Below are positions 1 through 6,200 of a DNA stretch of 6,814 nucleotides, piece after piece. The DNA comes from Muribaculaceae bacterium. Its GTDB lineage: Bacteria; Bacteroidota; Bacteroidia; Bacteroidales; Muribaculaceae. Where the stretch lies: contig CADFRV010000137.1 of assembly GCA_902836725.1 (NCBI GenBank), positions 1 through 6,814 of the forward strand. The letters run 5' to 3'. Position 1 is the first letter of the stretch, and the number at the start of each line of letters is the position of its first letter. Position numbers and translations under genes: made by a program. Below the pieces are notes generated by a model. That model did no database searches. It was not told the origin of the DNA and saw only the letters and a program-made list of their open reading frames with translations.

Positions 1-1
1 A

Positions 2-529
2 GGGGAAGATGTGATTGAGGTGACACGGAGCGGTGTGACTACGCTGCTTACACATTGCTGTGCGGATAGTGTGGGATGGTGCAGCCGCAGGAATGAACTA
101 TGGCTGTCGGGCGGGGACAAGCCTTTGAGAAGGGTGAACCCGAGATGGCCTGAGGAGGTGATAGAGGTGGGTGTGCCGGCAGCGGGGCTATGCCAGTGGA
201 ACGGGAGGCAGCTGATTGTGGAGGAAGAGGGATATGTGCGCGATGTGTCGGCAGAGGAGGATGGCGAGGTTGATGCGGCTATCGCCCTGAGGTATGAGAG
301 GCCGGATGGATGGCGCGGCGGCCTGATGGTGGATTTCAACGCGGCGCAATATGACGGGACGATAGGGGTGTATGGAGACAATGGGAGCGAGCTTCCCGAG
401 CTGCTGTGCTCATATGCGATAAAAGGGGCGCTGAACGCGCCGGCTTTTGTGAGGCTGGCGGCGCCGGGAAGGAGATTTGTGGAGATGCATATGGCGGGAA
501 AAGGGGGAGGAATGATCCTCAGGAACTGA
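2..529 (+). CDS. Hypothetical protein, C-terminal fragment (5' end outside window)
   Basis: The frame is open from base 2 (codons for G-E-D precede the GTG at base 11) and ends at a TGA at 527-529, so the visible 176 codons are most likely the C-terminal part of a longer gene; the GTG at 11 need not be a start. I do not recognise the family. The chain is rich in beta-type stretches (for example ELWLSGGDKPLRRV, LCQWNGRQLIVEEEGYVRDV), has no membrane segment, and ends with a basic, glycine-rich tail. The pattern of short beta strands followed by 'GTIGVYGDNGSELPELL ... NAPAFVRLAAP' faintly recalls C-terminal regions of phage structural proteins in Bacteroidales, but this is memory-level inference only. 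The gene converges on the transposase gene downstream. Its coding strand is strongly G-rich, like the adjoining intergenic DNA. Confidence 0.65.
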   Translation, partial: GEDVIEVTRSGVTTLLTHCCADSVGWCSRRNELWLSGGDKPLRRVNPRWPEEVIEVGVPAAGLCQWNGRQLIVEEEGYVRDVSAEEDGEVDAAIALRYERPDGWRGGLMVDFNAAQYDGTIGVYGDNGSELPELLCSYAIKGALNAPAFVRLAAPGRRFVEMHMAGKGGGMILRN

Positions 530-532
530 GGG

Positions 533-584
533 GGAGTGGGGGATGCTCAACGGGGATACTCAACGGGGATGCTAAGCGGAAAGC
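533..584. repeat. 13-bp tandem repeat leading into the left REP-like element
   Basis: Two consecutive 13-base units, CTCAACGGGGATA (546-558) and CTCAACGGGGATG (559-571), differ only in the last base. A half-conserved unit precedes them (533-545, sharing the terminal GGGGATG), and a degenerate unit follows (572-584, 8 of 13 matches to the first) that merges into the left hairpin element. The CAACGG core matches the left arm of the hairpin at 1591-1606, so the array may be partial duplications of REP-like arms. It begins 3 bases after the stop codon of the upstream gene. Confidence 0.7.
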
Positions 585-610
585 CGTTGACACGAGGACA
601 AAAGAGGGGA
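574..610 (-). repeat. REP-like hairpin element, left copy
   Basis: The sequence around 575-588 folds as AGCGG / loop AAAG / CCGTT (one G-T wobble) and is followed by GACAC, four variable bases and ACAAAAGAGGGGA. It matches the right copy at 24 of 28 positions over 583-610. Read in the direction of the transposase gene, both copies present GTGTC immediately 5' of the hairpin arm, comparable in position to the conserved tetranucleotide 5' of enterobacterial REP hairpins; that analogy is inference. The left arm is degenerate compared with the perfect right copy. Confidence 0.65.
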
Positions 611-680
611 AAGAGGCAGGGGAATTGGAGGAAAGAAGAGGGGGAGGATGGGAGAGAAGAGAGGGAGGATGGGAGGGGGG
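600..680 (-). other. Polypurine tract (C/U-rich in transcript) 3' of the transposase gene
   Basis: Of 81 plus-strand bases only five are pyrimidines (617, 625, 626, 649, 670), and only one of those is a C. RNA from the minus-strand transposase gene would therefore be C/U-rich with a single G directly after the stop codon, which is the composition expected of a Rho-utilisation (rut) region. No T-run follows the hairpin at 575-588 in transcript direction, so an intrinsic terminator is not supported. The tract has the same position relative to its gene as the longer tract at 1636-1748. Confidence 0.55.
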
Positions 681-1565
681 CTATTGCTTGAGGGAGGCGA
701 TGAGGGAGGCGAGGGTGTTCATGGCGAGGCAGGTCTGGCGGGAGAGGCGGGAGGAGGGGGAGCTGAGGGTGATGATGAGGAGGCGCCCTTGCTCACAGAG
801 GGCGAAATCGCGGGAGGAGGGTTTGTAGCGGGGTGGCATCTGTGTGTCGGTGATGAGGATGAAGCGGCCTCCGGTGGATTCGGCTTGGGCGCGGATGGCT
901 TTTTCGGCAGGGGAGATGAAAGGGGAAACGAGCACTCCGCCGTTGGCGGCGGTATAGAGCCATAGCTCACGGTCGGCTTGTCGCTTGGCTTCTGTATCGG
1001 CACGGTGTATCACCACCTGCTCTTTGAAGGGGTTGTCGAGGAGCTGAAAATTTCCGTAGGCGGCATAGGTTTTATCTCCGATGGGGAGGGTGTTCACGCG
1101 TTGGAAAAATTCGGGATGCAGCTTGCGCACGGCCAGGCGGTGAGGATTGGAGCGGATGTAGCGGTAGATGGTGTCGAGGGAGCGGCCTGAGTGCAGGATG
1201 CAATCGTAGAAGTCGTCTTCGAATATGGATATGCCGCTTCCGGTCACTGCCCGGCATTCCTGGAAAATGAGGATCTTCAATCTGCCGATATAATTGCCGA
1301 GATGCATGTCGAGCGGGGAGGTGACGAACAGGAGGAGATGCACATGATCGGGCATGATGCAGTATTGGAGGAGCTTGATGGCAGGGTTCAGAAGGGGGAG
1401 CCGGCGGATATGCTTCTCTATGATTTTGCCATGTAGGCTGCGCATGATGCCTGCCGACGGGAGCTCTCCGCAAAGATGGCCGAATGAAGGAACGCCCGCT
1501 GCCTTCCGGAGAGTGATATGATAGATGCATCTGGATCTGTAATCGTGGGAATAGGAGCGGGGCAT
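681..1565 (-). CDS. RAYT/IS200-like Y1 (HUH) transposase with C-terminal accessory domain
   Basis: The 294-residue protein is a predicted single-strand DNA nuclease/transposase of the Y1_Tnp (IS200/IS605, REP-associated) superfamily, which cuts hairpin-flanked single-stranded DNA through a tyrosine-DNA link. The HUH metal motif is MPDHVHLLLF (residues 71-80; H74 and H76). The following helix region, FEDDFYDCIL (116-123) then DTIYRYIRSNPHRL (131-144), is the usual family pattern; Y134 or Y136 is the likely nucleophile. The Y1 part ends near residue 180. Residues about 190-270 form a second conserved-looking block with AANGGVLVSPFISPAEKAI, GGRFILIT, PPRYKPS and LCEQGRLLIITL, suggesting a small alpha/beta (possibly Rossmann/SLOG-like) domain; its function is unknown. 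The ATG at 1565 gives a natural family N-terminus (YSHDYRSRCIYHITLR). The frame is intact, so the gene may be active. REP-like hairpins flank it on both sides. No good promoter is visible upstream; read-through from the protease gene is possible. Confidence 0.9.
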   Translation of the reverse strand: MPRSYSHDYRSRCIYHITLRKAAGVPSFGHLCGELPSAGIMRSLHGKIIEKHIRRLPLLNPAIKLLQYCIMPDHVHLLLFVTSPLDMHLGNYIGRLKILIFQECRAVTGSGISIFEDDFYDCILHSGRSLDTIYRYIRSNPHRLAVRKLHPEFFQRVNTLPIGDKTYAAYGNFQLLDNPFKEQVVIHRADTEAKRQADRELWLYTAANGGVLVSPFISPAEKAIRAQAESTGGRFILITDTQMPPRYKPSSRDFALCEQGRLLIITLSSPSSRLSRQTCLAMNTLASLIASLKQ

Positions 1566-1590
1566 GGGAGAATAGGGGTAATTAATTAAT

Positions 1591-1627
1591 CAACGGCAAG
1601 CCGTTGACACAAAAACAAAAGCGGGGA
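1591..1627 (-). repeat. REP-like hairpin element, right copy (perfect palindrome)
   Basis: CAACGGC (1591-1597), AA, GCCGTTG (1600-1606) is a perfect 7+7 inverted repeat; it would fold as a 6-bp stem with a CAAG tetraloop. It is followed by GACAC, A5, CAAAAG and CGGGGA, repeating the left copy. It lies 25 bases upstream of the transposase start codon and immediately beyond the polypurine tract that follows the protease gene. An AT-rich stretch (1580-1590, repeated TAAT) separates it from the transposase start region. Confidence 0.75.
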
Positions 1628-1635
1628 TAATTAAC

Positions 1636-1748
1636 AAAAAGGAGAGGAGAAAGGGGGCAAAGGAAGGGGAAAAGGGGGAGGAGAGAGGGGAAAGGGAGGA
1701 ATGGGTGAGGGAGGAGAATGGGAAGGGAAAGAGGAGGGAGGGGGAGGA
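1636..1748 (-). other. 113-base polypurine tract / candidate Rho-dependent termination zone
   Basis: Only four of 113 plus-strand bases are pyrimidines (C1658, T1702, T1706, T1719). The tract begins directly after the stop codon of the minus-strand protease gene, so its transcript would be a C/U run with essentially one G, an extreme rut-like composition. The plus strand also contains a canonical G-quadruplex pattern at 1687-1711. Mirror-type purine tracts can form triplex DNA, but I did not find a clear mirror repeat. Function is inferred from composition and position; the tract itself is directly visible. Confidence 0.6.
1687..1711 (+). other. Canonical G-quadruplex motif
   Basis: Four G-runs (1687-1690, 1694-1696, 1703-1705, 1709-1711) are separated by loops of 3, 6 and 3 bases, satisfying G3+N1-7. 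The motif lies on the template strand for the protease gene, just past its 3' end, where it could stall polymerase. It is embedded in a purine tract, so it may be a by-product of composition. Confidence 0.5.
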
Positions 1749-3065
1749 TCAGCTGGCGGCGAAGGCGCGCTCTATGAGGGAGCGCTCTTCGGGGGTGTAC
1801 ATGGTCTGGTAGAGGTCTTCGCCGGCCTGGGCGGAAAGCTGTTCGAGGAAGAAAAGGAATTTTTTATAGGGGGAGTCGAGATGGGCCATGTCGGATTCTT
1901 GGAGGGAGTAGAGGGCACGGAAGGCTTTTTTGTAGAGGCCCCATCCGAAACGGTCTTTGATGCGGAGGAAGGTGTAATGGAGGGCATCGCCGTTCAGTTC
2001 GGGTTTTCCCGCGCCGATGGTTTCGTCGTAGAAGAGTTTGTAGAAATTCTTGATTTCGGCACCGGTGTATTTTTTATCGCGCATTATGACACTTGTCTTG
2101 TTCTTTTCAAGTGCGTATGACATGCGGAAATTGGCGAAAATCTCGTCGTTCCAGTTCCAGTTGTCGGGGTGGCCGATGGTGCCAGCCGAGAATGTGTGTC
2201 CGATTTCGTGGAGTATGCCGAAACAGGAGTCTTTCTCTTTCCGGAAATTGTCGAGTGCCTCTGTCACGGCCACATGGCTGTTCCAGAGGATGGGGTTTCC
2301 GGCGAGCGCCCAGTATCCCGGTTCAATTCCAGGTGTGTTGAGGATTGTGATCTTGCGTCCGTCGTATGGAGTTTCGCCGAGAAGATCGGCATATGCCTCA
2401 TATGCTTTGTCGAGCTGTTTGATCCATGCGTCGGCCTGTTTGTCGGAAATCCTGACCATATCGCGGTGCAGACGCAGCACTATATGCTTCCCTTCACGGG
2501 TATATATGGCTTCCTCGGGGGTGGGTATTACCTGTATGTCGTCGATGTAAACGGTGCCTTTGGCCGTACCTCCGTTTGATGTCGGCCATGGGAAGCCCAC
2601 ACCGGCACATATGGATGCGTTTCCGGCAGGATCGCTGAGGAAATCCATGTAGACAGTTTCCCATCCGGTGGTGCCGTAAACAAACTGTGACGCATTCCAC
2701 GGCTGATCGCGTGAATCATCGGGTTTAAGCGAGAGTACCGCTCCGCGTCCCTCACTGACGCTGTCGCATCTGAATCGTGCGCTGACGCGATACAGTCTCT
2801 CAGGCTGTAGACCAGTGATTTTGCGGGTTATGGAGCATGCGGCGCGTTGTGGGGTGGAAACCCTCACACATCCCCCTCCGTCTTCTCCCCCTTCGGAAAG
2901 GAACTGTACATCACTCCCCGGTGTTACAGTCCATTGTGTGCGGGAAGTCCGGGTGTCGTTGAAATTGTCGGAAAAGACAGTCTCTGTGGAGTTTTCAGAT
3001 GCAGCGAGAGCGGGTACTGAAAAGCCTATGGCCGTGACGATGGCCGCAACAAAAAGTCGTTTCAT
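1749..3065 (-). CDS. Secreted M60-like zinc metalloprotease with N-terminal carbohydrate-binding-like domain
   Basis: The 438-residue protein is predicted to be exported and to cleave glycoproteins, possibly mucin, as characterised M60-like (enhancin/mucinase) gluzincins do. Residues 1-21 are a signal peptide (MKRLF, hydrophobic core, ALA cleavage site). Residues ~28-182 look like a CBM4/9-type beta-sandwich: DNFNDTRTSRTQWTVTPG at the start, ITGLQPERLYRVSARF in the middle and TVYIDDIQVIP at the end. The peptidase domain runs from ~190: the zinc motif is HEIGH (286-290), with E308 in NWNWNDEIFANF as third ligand (spacing of 17 between H290 and E308, typical of M60), and E287 is the catalytic base. 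The C-terminal part (~335-438) is helical. There is no lipobox cysteine after the signal peptide, so the protein is probably periplasmic or secreted rather than a lipoprotein. The start is set by the signal peptide. It is divergent from the DUF2723 gene, with a candidate -7 box at 3121-3114. Substrate is inferred from the family only. Confidence 0.9.
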   Translation of the reverse strand: MKRLFVAAIVTAIGFSVPALAASENSTETVFSDNFNDTRTSRTQWTVTPGSDVQFLSEGGEDGGGCVRVSTPQRAACSITRKITGLQPERLYRVSARFRCDSVSEGRGAVLSLKPDDSRDQPWNASQFVYGTTGWETVYMDFLSDPAGNASICAGVGFPWPTSNGGTAKGTVYIDDIQVIPTPEEAIYTREGKHIVLRLHRDMVRISDKQADAWIKQLDKAYEAYADLLGETPYDGRKITILNTPGIEPGYWALAGNPILWNSHVAVTEALDNFRKEKDSCFGILHEIGHTFSAGTIGHPDNWNWNDEIFANFRMSYALEKNKTSVIMRDKKYTGAEIKNFYKLFYDETIGAGKPELNGDALHYTFLRIKDRFGWGLYKKAFRALYSLQESDMAHLDSPYKKFLFFLEQLSAQAGEDLYQTMYTPEERSLIERAFAAS

Positions 3066-3113
3066 TTTATGGTATAGATTTATAAGTATCTGTCAATGTA
3101 TAAAACAGTGTAG

Positions 3114-3121
3114 CAAAGGTA
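3114..3121 (-). promoter_or_regulatory. Candidate -7 box for the M60-like protease gene
   Basis: On the minus strand this reads TACCTTTG, an exact match to the Bacteroidetes -7 consensus TAnnTTTG, about 48 bases before the start codon. No TTTG or TTG lies 19-21 bases upstream, so the -33 element is missing or degenerate, which lowers confidence. Confidence 0.5.
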
Positions 3122-3173
3122 TGGAATAAATTTTTGAGAAGTGGAGGTGATAATGCCTAAAAAAACTAAAAAA

Positions 3174-3205
3174 TTTGGTGGGGATTGGCTGTTAAACTAA
3201 TTTTG
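3174..3205 (+). promoter_or_regulatory. Primary promoter P1 for the DUF2723 gene
   Basis: TTTG at 3174-3177, 20 bases of spacer, and TAATTTTG at 3198-3205 match the Bacteroidetes primary sigma consensus (TTTG, N19-21, TAnnTTTG) at every defined position. Transcription would start near 3210, giving a leader of about 80 bases before the ATG at 3293. The dyad at 3205-3238 covers the end of the -7 box and the start site. Confidence 0.68.
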
Positions 3206-3238
3206 CATGATATTGCGGCTGTATGCGCGATATCATGC
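3205..3238. promoter_or_regulatory. Long inverted repeat over the P1 start site (candidate operator, terminator-like)
   Basis: GCATGATATTGCG (3205-3217) and CGCGATATCATGC (3226-3238) are reverse complements apart from one position (T3214 with G3229, a wobble pair), separated by 8 bases. A run of seven T (3240-3246) follows, so on the plus strand it has the form of an intrinsic terminator. However, no plus-strand gene lies upstream, and a transcript from P1 would lack most of the left arm. Overlap with the promoter fits a repressor operator better. The alternative is a terminator for an unseen small plus-strand RNA or for antisense read-through. Confidence 0.55.
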
Positions 3239-3243
3239 GTTTT

Positions 3244-3275
3244 TTTGCATACGGAAAGCAAAAAGCATATCTTTA
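3244..3275 (+). promoter_or_regulatory. Secondary promoter P2 for the DUF2723 gene
   Basis: TTTG at 3244-3247, a 20-base spacer and TATCTTTA at 3268-3275 fit the Bacteroidetes consensus with only the last -7 base differing. The resulting leader would be only about 10-13 bases. It lies just downstream of the dyad, so it would produce a transcript that bypasses any control exerted there. Confidence 0.4.
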
Positions 3276-3292
3276 GCAGACATTTAAGGCTG

Positions 3293-6200
3293 ATGAAAAA
3301 ATACAGAATTATCAATGACGCCCTCGGGTGGTTGTGCTTCCTCATCGCGTCGATAACCTATCTTCTGACAGTAGAGCCCACGGCAAGTTTCTGGGACTGT
3401 CCGGAATTCATAGCACAGGGTACCAAACTTGAAGTGGGTCACCCGCCGGGCAACCCGATCTTCATGCTTGCGGCGCGCTTTTTCGTAAATTTCGCCGGAG
3501 GCGACATGTCGAAAGCCGCGCTGATGGTGAATTCGATGTCAGCTTTGTTGTCAGCCGGTACGATCCTGCTTCTATTCTGGACCATCACCCATCTGGTGAA
3601 ACGGCTGATAGTAAAGGATGACGCCGAAGAGGTGTCACTGATGCAGATGCTCGTGATCTTCGGCTCAGGCCTGTGCGGCGCCCTGATGTATGCGTGGAGC
3701 GATACGTTCTGGTTTTCCGCAGTCGAGGGTGAGGTATATGCCTTCTCCTCCTTCTGCACGGCTCTGGTATTCTGGCTCATATTGAAATGGGAGAACCGCG
3801 CCGATCAGCCGCATTCCGACCGCTATCTGGTACTTATCGCCTATATAATAGGCGTTTCCATCGCGGTACACCTTCTGAACCTCCTCTGTATTCCGGCCAT
3901 AGTGCTGGTGATATATTACCGCAAGTTCAAGAACACCACAGCCTCCGGTTCGCTCATAGCCCTCTGCATATCGGCGGTGATAGTGGCTCTTATTCTCTAC
4001 GGTCTGGTGCCGGGATTCATAGAGATCGCACAGTATTTCGAGCTGTTTTTCGTGAATACGGTAGGACTTAGCTACAATATGGGTGTGGTCATTTATGCCG
4101 TGCTGTTTGTGGCAGTGATGATATGGTGTATCAAGGCCCTGTATGAACAGAAGAACGCCCTCAAGATAAAACTCCTGTTCCTTGTATCCATCGTGATGTC
4201 GGGTATTCCGTTTATTGGCAGCTCACTGTGGATTCCGGTTATCATAACCCTTGCGCTTGCCGTATATCTGTTCATTTCCAAGGAGTTGCCGGTTCGTTAC
4301 CTTACATTGGCAGCCTTGAGCGTGCTTGTGATCTTTATCGGTTATTCGAGCTATGCGCTGCTGCTGATACGCTCGCACGCCAATCCCCCGATGAACCAGA
4401 ATTCTCCCGACAATGTGTTCGCCCTCAGCTCATACCTGAACCGCGAGCAATATGGTGAGACACCGTTGTTCTACGGCCCGTCGTTCAAATCGACCGTGCT
4501 TTACGAGTATGACAATTCCGGCAACTATAATGTGAAGCGCCGCCCCGCCAAGACGGTTTATGAGAAGGTGGTGAAGAACTCGCCTGACGAGCCAGACCGC
4601 TACGCCTCATTCGAGAGCGATGTGCGTTATGAGATGACACCCAACATGCTCTTCCCCCGCATGTACAGCACTGCCGGCAGCCATCCGCAGGCTTATATGG
4701 AGTGGGCCAATCTTGCGGAGGGTGATCTGCCCCTGGTGGATTCGCCGGTTGTGGTAGACAAAGATGGCAACACGATACAGAGTGCGAGCATGCCCCGCCC
4801 CTCTTTCGCGCAGAACATGCGGTATTTCTTCAATTATCAGCTCAATTACATGTACTGGCGCTATTTCCTGTGGAACTTCGCAGGGCGTCAGAATGATCTT
4901 GCCGGCAACGGAGAGGCCAACCGCGGCAACTGGATTTCAGGTATTCCGTTTATCGATACCCCCCGTCTGGGTGACCAGAGCCTCCTTCCCGACGACATAG
5001 GGAAAAACAACAAGGGGCACAACGTGTTCTTCATGCTTCCCCTGCTGATGGGCATAATCGGCCTTACATGGCAGGCATTCCACTCCAAACGTGGCATAGA
5101 GCAGTTCTGGGTGGTATTCTTCTTCTTCTTCATGACCGGTATCGCCATAGTGCTTTACCTTAACCAGCCCCCTCTGCAGCCCCGTGAGCGTGACTATGCG
5201 TTTGCTGGATCGTTCTATGCCTTTGCCATATGGGTAGGTATGGGTGTTGCCGGCCTGTGGGCGCTTATAAACAGTCTGATGAAGAATCCTGACGGGAAAG
5301 CCGATGCACGGAAGGGTGTGGCTGTGGCCGGTGTGTGTCTTGTGGCAGGCCTTGCGGTGCCTCTGCAGGTGGTGAGCCAGACATGGGACGACCATGACCG
5401 TTCAGGCCGTTACACGACCCGCGATTTCGGCATGAACTACCTGTCGAGTGTGGATGAAAACGGCATAATCTTCACCAACGGTGACAACGATACCTTCCCG
5501 CTGTGGTACGCACAGGAGGTGGAGGGTTACCGTACCGATGTGCGTGTGGTGAACCTCAGCTATCTGACAACCGACTGGTATGCCAACCAGATGCGTGTGG
5601 CTACCGACGGCGCGGCTGCCATCGACATGCAGGTGAAACCTGAAGACTACGCTTTCGACCGGATGCAGTACAACTATTTCGATCCCGAAAACATGAGCAA
5701 GGAGCGTGTGAATGCCCTTACCGCCCTGGAGGATCTGTACCATAATCCCAAGTCGAACTGGAAAGGCGCGCGCATATGGAAATATCCGTCGATGTTCGTG
5801 CCGTCGAATGTGGAAGGTGCCGTAGCCAGCGGTGTGATAGCACCAGAGGAGGCTCCTGCCGCCGAGGAAGCCATACTCCTGAATATTTATGAGGATCCGA
5901 AGAGCCCGTCGTCGGGAGCTACCCTCAGTCAGGCCCTGACGGTGGATATGCTCGCGACTTCGGCCCGCGACGGCTGGAAGCGTCCGCTGTATTTCGCCAT
6001 GACAGTTCCCGACGAGTATTATGTGTCGCTTTCACCGTATATGCGCAATACCGGTCTTGCATATCAGGTAGCTCCGATATATAACCCCGACGGTGACACC
6101 GCCACATGGACGGCAACCGACAAGATGTATCGCAACGTGACGGAGAAATTCCGTTGGGGCGGTCTCGACAAGCTCGGTGAAAACGGAGATGTATACCTCG

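Larger units (their letters stand above)
583..1627. mobile_element. REP-transposase unit: RAYT-type gene between two direct REP-like elements
   Basis: A single Y1/HUH transposase gene lies between two copies of a 28-base sequence (583-610 and 1600-1627) that agree at 24 of 28 positions, including GCCGTTGACAC and ACAAAAG. Both copies have the same orientation and each sits on a small hairpin. No target-site duplication or long terminal inverted repeat is visible, as expected for HUH single-strand transposition. The layout resembles the REPtron arrangement, in which a RAYT gene is bracketed by the REP sequences it recognises. Exact element borders cannot be fixed from this window. Confidence 0.6.

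Noticed and set aside
530..680. CRISPR array suggested by the short repeats
   Set aside because: The units are 13 bases, contiguous and without spacers, and no cas-like gene is present.
406..965. Plus-strand open frames of 105 and 140 codons (406-828, 648-965), very rich in Glu, Gly and Arg
   Set aside because: They arise from the purine-rich strand opposite the transposase C-terminus and intergenic tract, have low-complexity composition and no family resemblance.
1591..1606. Intrinsic terminator for the protease gene at the perfect palindrome
   Set aside because: The stem is only about 6 bp and is followed on the minus strand by ATTAATTAATT rather than a continuous T-run; a REP-like role fits the duplicated sequence better.
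1701..2120. Plus-strand open frame of 139 codons opposite the protease 3' end
   Set aside because: It is antisense to a well-supported M60-like gene and starts inside the polypurine tract; its Gly/Glu/Phe-rich sequence is the complement of real codons.
4937..5395. Minus-strand open frame of 152 codons inside the DUF2723 gene, with another at 5925-6455
   Set aside because: The plus-strand frame is continuous with clear family motifs throughout; these are shadows with abundant His/Arg and no recognisable domain.
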